64,000 nt of DNA from Pseudomonas sp. RC10 (GTDB lineage: Bacteria > Pseudomonadota > Gammaproteobacteria > Pseudomonadales > Pseudomonadaceae): NCBI RefSeq assembly GCF_038397775.1, contig NZ_CP151650.1:4092001-4156000 (forward strand). The letters are read 5' to 3'. This document shows positions 53,160-63,480 of this stretch, piece by piece. The notes below the pieces were generated by a model that was not told the DNA's origin, made no database searches, and worked only from the letters and a program-made list of their open reading frames with translations. Numbering within the stretch: the stretch's first letter is position 1; the number at the start of each line of letters is the position of its first letter. The position numbers were made by a program, and so were the translations under genes.

Positions 53160-54365
53160 ATGCTTCTGAACGATCCCGTCACCCTGCTGTTGATCATCAT
53201 CCCGTTCGGACTCATGACCACGCTGATGCTGTGCCTGTCCTACGTCGGCACCAGCCGTCACCGCGCGCCGCTGCACTGGTGGATTGCCGGGGATCTGGTG
53301 CTGGCGGCCTATCGCGCGGTCGACCTGATGCAACCCGGGGTCATTCCCCAAGGCCCCGACTGGCTGGGCATTCTCACGCCAGAAACCGCCTTTATCGCCA
53401 ACACTGCAGGGCTGTTGCTGGCCATCGGTTGCCACACCCTGGCGCTGCATCAACTGGCCGAACGTGCCCACGGTGTCGCGTGGCACCTGCGAATGCTGCT
53501 CACGCCGGTGTTGCTGTACGGCATCGGCGCCAGCGTACTGCTGCGCAACGATTACATGCTGTCGTGGTTTTTCCTGTTTTGCGTGCTGACCATCGGCGTG
53601 CAGTTCTACGTGACCTTGCCGTTGAGAACACGCTTTCGTGGGGCCTGGGCATTGCTTGCCGGGCACGTCGCGCTGCTGATCTTTCATGCCCATTCCGCGA
53701 TTACGCTGGCCGTCGATCCCCCGCCGCCCTTGACCTTCGATGAACCGGACATGTTCTCGCTGCCTGCGCTGGCGATGGATTTCATGGTCTCGTTCCTGTT
53801 TACGCTGAGCTTCGCCCTGATGTTGCAGGAGCAATTGCGCCAGCAGGTCGTGCAATTGAGCATCACCGACACCCTGACCGGCGCCCTGAACCGACGCGGC
53901 GCGGTGGCGAGCATTCTTCATCAGGAGCGTCGTCAGAAAGGGCCGCAACGCTACCCACTGGCCGTGGCGATGATCGATCTGGACAACTTCAAGCGCATCA
54001 ACGACCAGTACGGGCATGCAATGGGGGATTCGGCCCTGCAAGCCTTCGCCAGCACCGTGACCCGATTGATGCGCAAAGAGGACGTGTTCGTGCGTTGGGG
54101 CGGCGAGGAGTTTTTGTTGGTGTTTCCCGGCACCGATGTGCAACAGGCGCAGATGTTCATGAAGCGTTTGCGCGATGCGCTGGACCCGCCGACGGGAGAA
54201 TCGACGCTGCCGTTTCCGATTGGCTTCAGCGCAGGACTGGCTCAGACCTCGACGTTGAACAGCCGGGAAGATTTCGAAGCCCTGTTGCGCTCGGTGGACA
54301 AGGCGCTGTACAGGGCCAAGCAGGTGCGCGGGCGGGTTGAGGTGGTCGAGGCAATGGATTTGTGA
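53160..54365 (+). CDS. Membrane-bound diguanylate cyclase (GGDEF)
   Basis: A protein of 401 residues. The N-terminal ~225 residues carry several membrane helices (LLLIIIPFGLMTTLMLCLSY, LLYGIGASVLL, MLSWFFLFCVL). The C-terminal GGDEF domain contains TDTLTGALNRRG, DLDNFKRIND and active-site RWGGEEFLL. An inhibitory I-site RKED lies five residues before GGEEF, so product feedback is expected. It makes c-di-GMP. The sensory input is unknown. The ribosome site before the ATG is weak. A REPIN follows. Confidence 0.9.
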   Translation: MLLNDPVTLLLIIIPFGLMTTLMLCLSYVGTSRHRAPLHWWIAGDLVLAAYRAVDLMQPGVIPQGPDWLGILTPETAFIANTAGLLLAIGCHTLALHQLAERAHGVAWHLRMLLTPVLLYGIGASVLLRNDYMLSWFFLFCVLTIGVQFYVTLPLRTRFRGAWALLAGHVALLIFHAHSAITLAVDPPPPLTFDEPDMFSLPALAMDFMVSFLFTLSFALMLQEQLRQQVVQLSITDTLTGALNRRGAVASILHQERRQKGPQRYPLAVAMIDLDNFKRINDQYGHAMGDSALQAFASTVTRLMRKEDVFVRWGGEEFLLVFPGTDVQQAQMFMKRLRDALDPPTGESTLPFPIGFSAGLAQTSTLNSREDFEALLRSVDKALYRAKQVRGRVEVVEAMDL

Positions 54366-54390
54366 AGCGTGGCGGATACCGGACCCAACC

Positions 54391-54480
54391 TGTGGGAGCG
54401 AATTCATTCGCGAGACATGGGCACTGCTCCACATAGCCAGCGCCAGACACGCCGTCTCGCGAATGAATTCGCTCCTACAG
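54391..54480. repeat. REPIN-like palindrome R2
   Basis: Arms TGTGGGAGCGAATTCATTCG and CGAATGAATTCGCTCCTACA flank a centre different from R1/R3, beginning with GAGAC and ending GTCTC just inside the arms. It is located 26 bp after the diguanylate cyclase stop and before the convergent cdaR-like gene. Confidence 0.85.
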
Positions 54481-54522
54481 AGGACCCGGGATGCCATGGA
54501 TTGCAGCGTAGGGCCTGATGAC

Positions 54523-55608
54523 TTAGCGCGGGACCATCTGCATCCCCAGGTACAACCTCAACAACTCATCGGTCCGGTACGGGTCACACCCGCTCACCTC
54601 GGCAATTTTCTCCAGCCGATAGCGCAGGCTGTTGCGATGAATTCCCAAAGCATCGGCGCAGGCCTGGCTTTCGCCGCTGTAATCGAACCAGGCGCGGAGG
54701 GTGTCGAGCAGTTGGCCGTTACCCTGCAAACGCAGCACCGGTTCGGCGATTTCCTCGGCCAGCCAGTCATGGCGATTGCGCCAGAACAGCACCGCCAGCC
54801 GATGATTCGCCAACCTCAACAGCCGGTGTTGCGGTTGAACGTGACGGGCGTAATCCAGCAGATCGCGGGCGGCCGTGCAGGCGTGGCGTAAAGAGGTCAG
54901 GTCTGACGACGGCTCGACCGTGGCCATGCGCGACACCGGCCAACCCTGCTCGTCGAACTGCTCCAGCAGCAAGGCATCATCGCGATCCTTGCCCGCCGCA
55001 CGACACCAATACACCAGGCTCGGCTCGCACGACACACACCAACTGTTGGCGTAACGTCCGTTCAACCAGGCCGCCAATGGCCCCGCATAGCCCGCACCGT
55101 CAGGCAGTTCGATCAACACCGCCTGACGCGGCAATTGCGGCTGCAAACCCAATTGCTCCGCTTCATCCACCAGATGCCCGGTGCTGTCCCCCAACAAGAG
55201 CCGAGCCAGCAAATCCTCACTGCGCTGATGCCGCCACTGCTGGTCGGCCTGCTGACGACGGTGCTCCATGAGCATTTCCGCCGTCATCTTCACCAGCTCG
55301 GCATAGACCCGCACCTGATCCGGCTCCCCCGTGATGCCCAGCACCCCCACCAGCTTCTGGTCCAGCATCAACGGCAGGTTCACCCCCGGCCGCACCCCGT
55401 CCAATTGCCTGGCCGTGTGCGCATCGATTTCCACCACCCGACGATTGGCCAGCACCAACTGCGCGCCCTCATGCCGCGTGTACAACCGCTCCGCCTCACC
55501 GCTGCCGATGATGATGCCGAGGTAATCCATCACATTGACGTTGCAAGGCAAAATCGCCATCGCCCGATCAACGATGTCCTGGGCCAGCGCGTGATCAAGG
55601 GCGAACAT
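54523..55608 (-). CDS. cdaR: CdaR-type sugar diacid regulator
   Basis: A protein of 361 residues. The N-terminal sugar-diacid recognition domain (ALAQDIVDRAMAILPCNVNV, GVRPGVNLPLMLDQKLVGVL) is followed by a middle region and a C-terminal PucR-type HTH (YSGESQACADALGIHRNSLR). E. coli CdaR activates garPLRK, gudPD and garD in response to glucarate/galactarate/glycerate. Here glycerate kinase lies 1.6 kb left and gudP-gudD 3 kb right. GGAAG precedes the ATG. Confidence 0.9.
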   Translation of the reverse strand: MFALDHALAQDIVDRAMAILPCNVNVMDYLGIIIGSGEAERLYTRHEGAQLVLANRRVVEIDAHTARQLDGVRPGVNLPLMLDQKLVGVLGITGEPDQVRVYAELVKMTAEMLMEHRRQQADQQWRHQRSEDLLARLLLGDSTGHLVDEAEQLGLQPQLPRQAVLIELPDGAGYAGPLAAWLNGRYANSWCVSCEPSLVYWCRAAGKDRDDALLLEQFDEQGWPVSRMATVEPSSDLTSLRHACTAARDLLDYARHVQPQHRLLRLANHRLAVLFWRNRHDWLAEEIAEPVLRLQGNGQLLDTLRAWFDYSGESQACADALGIHRNSLRYRLEKIAEVSGCDPYRTDELLRLYLGMQMVPR

Positions 55609-55778
55609 GGGGCACTTCCGGGGAGCGAGGCAGTCGATGGGTCATACACATCACGCATTATTTTTGTGGGTGGTGGGAGTCTGCCTGAATCTTGGAGGGA
55701 GTGCGATTGACCGCTAGCATGACGCACCGACTATAAGTAATATCCACATCAGACTTATGGAAGTCTTATAAAGGACGC

Positions 55779-56024
55779 ATTGCATGGACAAGGAAAGCCG
55801 TGAAACAGCTTCTGAAACTCCATCCGCACCATCAAGTGCACGTCAGGGGTGCCGTTGGTCGACTTGAAGCCATGCCAAACGTGGCCAATGTGAAATCTCT
55901 GACTCATCACGCTTACGGATTTTGATTGCGGGTCGGGGATTACCGGGTTCTTTTCGATTGGGACAGCGGTATCAGGATCGTCAGTGTTCAGGAGGTCAGG
56001 AAACGCGATGAGCGCACCTACTAG
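55779..56024 (+). pseudogene. Decayed RelE/HigB-type toxin (no ATG, internal TGA)
   Basis: Read in one frame from 55785 the sequence gives WTRKAVKQLLKLHPHHQVHV, then LEAMPNVANVKSLTHHAYGF, a TGA at 55923-55925, then LRVGDYRVLFDWDSGIRIVS and VQEVRKRDERTY up to TAG at 56022. This is a RelE/ParE-family toxin of normal length in which Arg (CGA) before LRVGDYRV has become TGA. There is no ATG, GTG or TTG at its start: codon 55779 is ATT, while the ATG with the good ribosome site (55784) is in another frame. The gene overlaps the antitoxin start by 17 bp. It appears inactive. Confidence 0.8.
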
Positions 56025-56334
56025 TAACGTCCAAATTATCAATGGCCCTGACGGCAAGCCGGCGTTTGTGGTCATCCCCTACCATGAATATGTGAGTCAG
56101 CACGGCGACAGCGATCTGATCCCTCACGAAGTCGTCAGCTTGATGGTCGACGGTGCAACGCCGATTCGGGCATGGCGCGAGTACCTTGACCTTACCCAGG
56201 AAGAGGTCGCCAGCCGCCTGGGCATTTCTCAATCGGCTTTCGCTCAACAGGAGTCCGTGGCGCGCCCCCGCAAGGTAACGCGTGAAAAAATTGCCCGCGC
56301 ATTCGGCATTCGTCCGGATCAGCTCGATATCTGA
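56008..56334 (+). CDS. XRE/HigA-type antitoxin
   Basis: A protein of 108 residues. The N-terminal ~50 residues (VQIINGPDGKPAFVVIPYHE) are of the toxin-binding type, and the C-terminal half is an HTH (LDLTQEEVASRLGISQSAFA, KVTREKIARAFGI). It overlaps the end of the upstream RelE-like toxin pseudogene by 17 bp, typical of toxin-first TA operons. With the toxin broken it may persist as an orphan regulator. Confidence 0.87.
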   Translation: MSAPTSNVQIINGPDGKPAFVVIPYHEYVSQHGDSDLIPHEVVSLMVDGATPIRAWREYLDLTQEEVASRLGISQSAFAQQESVARPRKVTREKIARAFGIRPDQLDI

Positions 56335-56342
56335 CACCCACC

Positions 56343-57509
56343 ATGCGAGACGCCACTTTGCCCCTGTCCCGCCTCGCCCTGTTCCTTCTTCCCCTGCTGA
56401 CCCTGCCCGCCTGCGCGTCCACCGAGGTGCCGTTGGGTCAGTCGAGTTTTGCCGAGTATCGCCAACAGACCCTGGCCTGGCTTCAGCAGAACCGCACCTT
56501 TCAAACCGATGATCACGCTGCCGAGCTGGAGTGGAACGCGCCCCGTGAATGGCGGCCTGTGGGGGTGGTGAAACGCGGGATTCTGTTGGTGCATGGGCTG
56601 GGGGATTCGCCCTGGTCGTTCAATGATGTGGGGCAGGCGCTGGCCGATCAGGGCTTTCTGGTGCGCACGGTGTTGTTGCCGGGGCACGGCAGCAAGCCGT
56701 CGGACATGCTCGATGTGACGCTCAAGCAATGGCAGCAGGTGGTGCGCGAACAGACGCTGATTCTGCGTCGCGAGGTGCCGACGGTGTATCTGGGGGGCTT
56801 TTCCACCGGGGCCAATCTGGTGCTGGATTATGCCTATGCGCATGCGGACGTTGCCGGACTGGTGCTGTTTTCTCCTGCGTTTCGCCCGGAAAACACTTAC
56901 GCCTGGGTGACGCAGTACATCGGCTGGTTCCGGCCTTGGCTGGCGAAGCCCGACGATGGCGTCCGACCGATGCAGACGCCGGTTCGTTATCTGAATGTGC
57001 CCACCAATGGGTTCGCCCAGTTCTACCGCAGCGCTTTGCTGGCGCAGGACCGTATTCAAGAGCGGCCTTACGACAAGCCGGTGTTCGTTGCGATCACGCA
57101 GCACGACTCGGTGCTCGACACGGCGTATGTGCTGGACACGTTCAATGCGCGATTCAGCCATCCGGACAGCCGCTTGATCTGGTACGGGGATCAACCGGCG
57201 AACGCCGCCCAATCGCCGCGCGTGCTGGTGCGCACTGACTACCTGCCAGAGTTTCGCATTGCCCAGTTTTCCCATATGGGGCTGCTGTTCTCGCCGGAAA
57301 ATCCGTTGTATGGGCAGGATGGGCGTCAGCGGATTTGCTGGAACGGGCAGGAAGCGGCGGACATGCAAAAGTGTTTGAAAGGTGATGCGGTGTGGTACTC
57401 GGACTGGGGGCATCGCGAGCCGGGCAAGGTGTTTGCGCGGTTGACGTTCAACCCGTATTTCCAGTGGCAGATGGGCGTGATGATGGGGGTGTTGCAGTCA
57501 GCTCATTAG
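56343..57509 (+). CDS. Alpha/beta hydrolase, probable lipoprotein
   Basis: A protein of 388 residues with a signal sequence ending in a lipobox (LLTLPAC) and an alpha/beta-hydrolase domain: ILLVHGLGDSPWSF (oxyanion region), nucleophile elbow GGFSTGANLV, later QHDSVLD (Asp) and SHMGLLF (His). It likely acts as a carboxylesterase or monoacylglycerol-lipase-like enzyme at the periplasmic side. It starts 8 bp after the antitoxin stop but lacks a clear ribosome site. A REPIN follows. Confidence 0.88.
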   Translation: MRDATLPLSRLALFLLPLLTLPACASTEVPLGQSSFAEYRQQTLAWLQQNRTFQTDDHAAELEWNAPREWRPVGVVKRGILLVHGLGDSPWSFNDVGQALADQGFLVRTVLLPGHGSKPSDMLDVTLKQWQQVVREQTLILRREVPTVYLGGFSTGANLVLDYAYAHADVAGLVLFSPAFRPENTYAWVTQYIGWFRPWLAKPDDGVRPMQTPVRYLNVPTNGFAQFYRSALLAQDRIQERPYDKPVFVAITQHDSVLDTAYVLDTFNARFSHPDSRLIWYGDQPANAAQSPRVLVRTDYLPEFRIAQFSHMGLLFSPENPLYGQDGRQRICWNGQEAADMQKCLKGDAVWYSDWGHREPGKVFARLTFNPYFQWQMGVMMGVLQSAH

Positions 57510-57528
57510 GGTCGGATGCGGTATCCCT

Positions 57529-57616
57529 GTGGGAGCGAATTCATTCGCGAAAGGATTGGGCAGGCGACAGATACGTGTCGGATGTACCGCCATTTCGCGA
57601 ATGAATTCGCTCCCAC
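57529..57616. repeat. REPIN-like palindrome R3
   Basis: The same arms as R1 (GTGGGAGCGAATTCATTCGC with its complement) and a related centre (CAGGCGACA...TGTACC); about 25 bp beyond the right arm are also similar to R1. The repeat lies 20 bp after the hydrolase stop. Confidence 0.85.
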
Positions 57617-57690
57617 AGTTAAGTCGGTGTCAGGGCGCGCATTTCACGGTGACACAAGACTTGGGGGGGACCTGCTGGCTACCGAGCCTT

Positions 57691-58404
57691 TCACTCCCCC
57701 GGCGCCAGCCGCTCTCGGCTGTTGCTCAAATGGGTCAGCATCGCGGCGCGGGCGGCGTCGGGGTCCTGGCGGCGGATGGCGGCGAGGATGGCTTCGTGCT
57801 CCAGATTCGCCAGATAGGCATGGTTCGTCAGGCTGGTGCCAGCCCGTTCGCTGGTGGCGATGCGGCTGCGGGGGATGACGGCGTTGCCCAGGTTCTGCAG
57901 GATCTCGACGAAGTACGGATTGCCCGTCGCTTCGGCAATCAGCAGGTGAAAGCGGCGGTCCGCCTCCACGCAGCTGTCTTCCTTGGCCAGCAGGTCCTGA
58001 TAGTCATCCAGTGCCAAACGCATGGCCGACAGCTGTTCCTGGGATCGCCGCTGAGCCGCCAGCGCGACGGCCTGGGTTTCAAGGCCCAGCCGCAGTTCGA
58101 TGATGTGACGCACGCTGAACGCGGTCTCGACGTTCAAACGCATGCCGCTCTGCTCGGTGCGTTGCAGCACGAACGTGCCCTTGCCTTGATGGGTCTCCAC
58201 CAGCCCTGACGCCTGCAACTTGGAAATCGCTTCCCGCACCACGGTCCGGCTCACCCCGTGCTGACGCACGATTTCACTCTCGGACGGCAGCTTTTCCCCC
58301 GGCGCGATGCTGCCCATGAGAATCCGCTGACTGAGGTCTGTGACCAGGTCCGTGGCCAGGTTGTGCTGCCGTCGTTTGGGAAGCGTTTGAGCGGGTGTTT
58401 GCAT
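57691..58404 (-). CDS. FadR/GntR (FCD) family regulator of gudPD
   Basis: A protein of 237 residues with an N-terminal winged HTH (LPSESEIVRQHGVSRTVVRE, AISKLQASGLVETHQGKGTF) and a C-terminal all-helical FCD domain (DRRFHLLIAEATGNPYFVEI). FCD regulators of this kind bind sugar acids. It is divergent from gudP-gudD, with a FadR-type palindrome at 58580-58592 in the shared spacer. Repression relieved by glucarate or a product is the likely mode. Confidence 0.92.
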   Translation of the reverse strand: MQTPAQTLPKRRQHNLATDLVTDLSQRILMGSIAPGEKLPSESEIVRQHGVSRTVVREAISKLQASGLVETHQGKGTFVLQRTEQSGMRLNVETAFSVRHIIELRLGLETQAVALAAQRRSQEQLSAMRLALDDYQDLLAKEDSCVEADRRFHLLIAEATGNPYFVEILQNLGNAVIPRSRIATSERAGTSLTNHAYLANLEHEAILAAIRRQDPDAARAAMLTHLSNSRERLAPGE

Positions 58405-58744
58405 GGAGGTTGTCCTGACAGTGGCCTCGAATGATGGAGTATCTGCCCTGATTGCACTTGTCTTTTTTCAACCCGACAGACCGGAACGAGTGATCGCCAC
58501 GCACCTCGCCCGTCTTGAGAAAATCCCGTGAGAATCCCTGTGGAACAGGCCACTCGACGGCTTGACCAGACTCGTCCAACTTGTCGTACAAGCAAGCCTA
58601 TGACACCGAAATATTTCCCGCAAGCCCTTGAAAACCGCTTGCGGAGATAACGCGTACTTGTATGATGACTAACAACAAGGCGCGCACACCTTGTCACACA
58701 CATACGAAAGCCCCGCATAAAAATAATCAGTGGGAGTCAACAGA
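58405..58744. other. Divergent control region of FCD regulator and gudPD
   Basis: The 340-bp spacer has no gene. It contains the palindrome CTTGTCGTACAAG and a looser TTGT...AACAA element (58658-58675). An A-rich stretch ATAAAAATAATCAG (58717-58730) just before the gudP ribosome site resembles an Hfq/Crc repression target. Confidence 0.5.
58580..58592. promoter_or_regulatory. FadR-type operator between FCD gene and gudP
   Basis: CTTGTCGTACAAG is a perfect 13-bp inverted repeat (CTTGT-CGT-ACAAG) fitting the TNGT-N3-ACNA pattern of FadR/FCD regulators, located in the divergent spacer. It is the best candidate site for the regulator at 57691. Confidence 0.65.
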
Positions 58745-60103
58745 GTGAACACACCCTCATCACGAGTGGATGACGTCAACGATTCCGTCTTGCAATCGGC
58801 GGTTTCCAAAGTCAAACGTCATATCCTGCCGCTGTTCGTCATCATGTTCATCGTCAACTACATCGACCGGGTCAACATCGGTTTCGTCCGCAGTCACATG
58901 GAACACGACCTCGGCATCGGCGCAGCCGCCTACGGTTTCGGCGCTGGCCTGTTCTTCGTCGCCTACGCGCTGTTCGAAGTCCCCTCCAACATCCTCATGC
59001 AGAAAGTCGGCGCCCGCCTCTGGCTGACCCGCATCATGTTCACGTGGGGCCTGGTCGCGGCTGGCATGGCCTTCATTCAAAACGAAACCCACTTCTACAT
59101 CCTGCGCTTCCTGCTGGGCGTGGCCGAAGCCGGTTTCTTTCCGGGGGTGATCTACTACTTCACCCGCTGGCTGCCGGGCGTCGAGCGCGGCAAGGCCATC
59201 GCCATCTTTCTCAGCGGCTCGGCGTTTGCCTCGCTGATCTCTGGCCCGCTGTCCGGCATGCTCCTGCAAATCGAGGGCCTGGGCATGCACGGCTGGCAGT
59301 GGATGTACCTCATTGAAGGCCTGTTCTCCGTTGCACTGTGCGTGTTCGTCTGGTTCTGGCTGGATTCGAAACCCCAGGACGCCAAGTGGATGACCCAGGC
59401 GGAAAAAGATGCGCTGACCGAAACCATCGACGCCGAACAGCGCGCCCGTGAAGCCGCCAGCCCGGTGAAGCTGTCTATCGGCCAGTTGCTGAAAGACCCG
59501 CAAATCATCCTGTTCTGCCTGATGTACTTCTTCATTCAATTGACGATCTACGCAGCGACGTTTTGGCTGCCGAGCATCATCAAGAAGATGGGCAACATGA
59601 GCGACTTCCAGGTCGGCCTGTACAACTCGATCCCGTGGTTCATCGCCATCGTCTGCATGTACGGCTTCGCCAGCCTCTCGGCGAAGTGGAAGCACCAGCA
59701 GGCCTGGGTCGCCGCGGCGCTGCTGATCGCGGCTGCCGGGATGTTCATGTCCACCACGGGCGGTCCAGTGTTCGCCTTCGTTGCCATCTGCTTCGCGGCG
59801 ATGGGTTTCAAATCGGCCTCGTCGCTGTTCTGGCCGATCCCGCAAGGCTATCTCGACGCCCGCATCGCCGCTGGCGTGATCGCCCTGATCAACTCGGTGG
59901 GCAACCTCGGCGGCTTCGTTGCACCGACCGCGTTCGGCATCCTCGAACAACAGACCGGCTCGATTCAGGGTGGGCTGTATGGCCTGACCGCCACGTCGAT
60001 CATCGCCGCAATCCTGGTGTTCAGCGTGCGCACGACACCGAAACCCGGCGCGGCGCCCGTCACCGCAGGGTCAAAACCCGACGCCACGCCCAGCCATTCG
60101 TAA
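58745..60103 (+). CDS. gudP: D-glucarate/galactarate MFS transporter
   Basis: A protein of 452 residues of the anion:cation symporter branch of the MFS, with about twelve helices (FVIMFIVNYIDRVNIGFVRS, FGAGLFFVAYALFEVPSNIL, GVAEAGFFPGVIYYFTRWLP). It imports hexarates with protons. The start chosen is GTG 58745 with GGGAG nine bases upstream; a GTG at 58730 is in frame. gudD follows 60 bp downstream, which supports the substrate assignment. Confidence 0.88.
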   Translation: MNTPSSRVDDVNDSVLQSAVSKVKRHILPLFVIMFIVNYIDRVNIGFVRSHMEHDLGIGAAAYGFGAGLFFVAYALFEVPSNILMQKVGARLWLTRIMFTWGLVAAGMAFIQNETHFYILRFLLGVAEAGFFPGVIYYFTRWLPGVERGKAIAIFLSGSAFASLISGPLSGMLLQIEGLGMHGWQWMYLIEGLFSVALCVFVWFWLDSKPQDAKWMTQAEKDALTETIDAEQRAREAASPVKLSIGQLLKDPQIILFCLMYFFIQLTIYAATFWLPSIIKKMGNMSDFQVGLYNSIPWFIAIVCMYGFASLSAKWKHQQAWVAAALLIAAAGMFMSTTGGPVFAFVAICFAAMGFKSASSLFWPIPQGYLDARIAAGVIALINSVGNLGGFVAPTAFGILEQQTGSIQGGLYGLTATSIIAAILVFSVRTTPKPGAAPVTAGSKPDATPSHS

Positions 60104-61507
<1,404 letters not shown>

Positions 61508-61654
61508 CACGGGCTCGCAACGCTGCCTGAAACAGAACCACGTTAACTGCCATATGGCGACCGGCGCGTAACCCCTTGCGCGCCGTTTTTCTTCATCCGC
61601 TCCACCGTTCATGGCGTGCTAAGGTTCCAGCATCTCACTGCCGTGAAGCCGTCC

Positions 61655-62308
61655 ATGTCCCATCTGACCCAGACCCACCCTCGCCTGACCATCGCCATCG
61701 CTTTCGGTGCTGTCGCGGGCATCGTTGCCGCCTTCATCGCCCCTGCCATCACTGTCACCAGCAAATGCCTGATCGCCTGGAACGTCGCCGGTTGGGTGTA
61801 CATGCTGCTGATCATGATCCGCACGTTCAAATCCAACGCCGAAGCCGTGCGACGCATCGCCGAAGTCGAGGATGAAAACGCTGGCTGGGTGCTGGTGATG
61901 GTCTGTGTGGCGGCGATTGCCAGCCTGGCCGCCATCGTGCTGGAACTGGCCGGGATCAAGGACATGTCTTCCAGCGACAAAGCACTGCATTACGCGTTTA
62001 CCGGGTTCACCATCGTCGGGTCGTGGCTGTTGATCGGGGTGATTTTCAGCCTGCATTACGCCCGGATGTTTTACACCTGGAACGGCGACGACGCGGCGCT
62101 GCGGTTTGCCGACGGTGAGCAGAACCCGGATTACTGGGACTTCCTGTACTTCTCGTTCACCATCAGTGTGGCGGTGCAGACGTCCGACGTGGGCGTGGCG
62201 ACCCGAAATTTGCGCAAGGTGGTGCTGGCGCAGTCGTTGATCGGGTTTCTGTTCAACACGTCGATATTGGGGTTTTCGATCAACATCGCGGCGGGGTTGT
62301 TTAATTGA
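61655..62308 (+). CDS. DUF1345 integral membrane protein
   Basis: A protein of 217 residues from the ATG at 61655, with five or six membrane helices and the DUF1345 hallmark [20 protein letters not shown], reminiscent of an ion-channel selectivity region. The family is uncharacterised. The ribosome site is weak, and an in-frame start at 61616 is possible. It lies 147 bp after gudD, probably as a separate unit. A REPIN of a different class follows. Confidence 0.87.
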   Translation: MSHLTQTHPRLTIAIAFGAVAGIVAAFIAPAITVTSKCLIAWNVAGWVYMLLIMIRTFKSNAEAVRRIAEVEDENAGWVLVMVCVAAIASLAAIVLELAGIKDMSSSDKALHYAFTGFTIVGSWLLIGVIFSLHYARMFYTWNGDDAALRFADGEQNPDYWDFLYFSFTISVAVQTSDVGVATRNLRKVVLAQSLIGFLFNTSILGFSINIAAGLFN

Positions 62309-62332
62309 TGACAGGACCGACACCGCCCCCTT

Positions 62333-62419
62333 GTGGGAGCCGGCTTGCTGGCGAAAGCGGTGTGTCCATTTAACATCTGTCGTCTGACACACCGCATTCG
62401 CCAGCAAGCCGGCTCCCAC
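62333..62419. repeat. REPIN-like palindrome R4 (different class)
   Basis: Arms GTGGGAGCCGGCTTGCTGGC and GCCAGCAAGCCGGCTCCCAC are perfect complements, with further pairing inside (GCGGTGTGTC / GACACACCGC). It belongs to a different sequence class from R1-R3 and lies 25 bp after the DUF1345 stop. Confidence 0.87.
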
Positions 62420-62514
62420 AATTACCGTGCGCGTCTGAGGGTTTCACTCTGAATCCAGCAGGCGTATGTTGGCCTCCACAAATCCAATGTGCTCTTGAAC
62501 GAGGCTTAACCGAA

Positions 62515-63480
62515 ATGACTCAGGGTTCCGCGCTGAGAATTGCCGTGCTCGATGACTGGCAGTCCGTTGCCCAGAATGTGGTGGACTGGACCGTACTCAA
62601 CCCGATTGGCGAGGTCAGCTTCCTCCACGACTTCCCCGCCGACACCGCGACCATGGTCGCGCGCCTCAACGACTTCAACGTGATTTGCGTGATGCGCGAA
62701 CGCACGATTTTCGACGATGCCCTGCTCAGCCAGTTGCCCAACCTCAAGTTGCTGGTCACCGGCGGCATGCGCAACGCGGCGCTGGACCTCAAGGCCGCCG
62801 CGCGTCTGGGCATCACGGTGGTCGGCACCGAGAGCTATAAATACGCCGCCCCCGAGCTGACCTGGGCGCTGATCATGGGCGTCACCCGCAACATCGTCGA
62901 CGAGGCCAACTCCCTGCGCGCGGGCAACTGGCAGATCGGCCTTGGCAGCGACCTGTATGGCAAGACTCTGGGGATTGTCGGCCTCGGCAGCATTGGCCAG
63001 AAGATCGCCCGCTACGCGTTGGCCTTCGACATGAAGGTCATTGCCTGGAGCGAAAACCTCACCGCCGAACGGGCCGCCGAACATGGCGTGACCTACGTCA
63101 GCAAAGAGGCATTGTTCGAGCAGTCGGACATCATCTCGGTCAACCTGGTGCTGAGTGATCGCAGCCGGGGTTTGGTGGACGCCGCTTCGCTGAACCGCAT
63201 GAAGCCCACGGCCTATCTGGTCAACACGGCACGCGGGCCGATTGTCGATGAAGAGGCGCTGGTCGACGTGCTCAAGCAGAAGAAAATCGCCGGGGCGGGG
63301 CTGGACGTGTACGGCATCGAGCCGCTGCCCGCCGATCATCCGTTCCGCAGCCTGCCAAACCTGCTGGCGACGCCTCACGTCGGCTATGTCACGGAGAACA
63401 ACTACCGGATGTTTTTCAGCCAGATGATCGAGGACATTCAGGCCTGGCACGCGGGTTCGCCGATTCGGGTGTTTGGCTGA
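62515..63480 (+). CDS. D-2-hydroxyacid dehydrogenase
   Basis: A protein of 321 residues with the NAD-binding motif GLGSIGQKIARYAL and the catalytic set Arg (VNTARGP), Glu (GIEPLP) and His (TPHVGY). It belongs to the phosphoglycerate/hydroxypyruvate reductase-like group; the actual substrate is unclear. GAGGC precedes the ATG. Its stop overlaps the pncA start (TGATG), so the two are likely co-translated. Hydroxypyruvate/glyoxylate reduction could link it to glycerate kinase, but this is speculative. Confidence 0.9.
   Translation: MTQGSALRIAVLDDWQSVAQNVVDWTVLNPIGEVSFLHDFPADTATMVARLNDFNVICVMRERTIFDDALLSQLPNLKLLVTGGMRNAALDLKAAARLGITVVGTESYKYAAPELTWALIMGVTRNIVDEANSLRAGNWQIGLGSDLYGKTLGIVGLGSIGQKIARYALAFDMKVIAWSENLTAERAAEHGVTYVSKEALFEQSDIISVNLVLSDRSRGLVDAASLNRMKPTAYLVNTARGPIVDEEALVDVLKQKKIAGAGLDVYGIEPLPADHPFRSLPNLLATPHVGYVTENNYRMFFSQMIEDIQAWHAGSPIRVFG

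Noticed and set aside
53109..54497. Open frame of 462 codons on the minus strand
   Set aside because: It is antisense to the diguanylate cyclase gene and crosses a REPIN; no family resemblance.
55784..55867. Short frame MDKESRETASETPSAPSS with a good ribosome site
   Set aside because: It is out of frame with the RelE-like toxin sequence and ends after 27 codons; more likely a by-product of decay at the toxin start than a gene.
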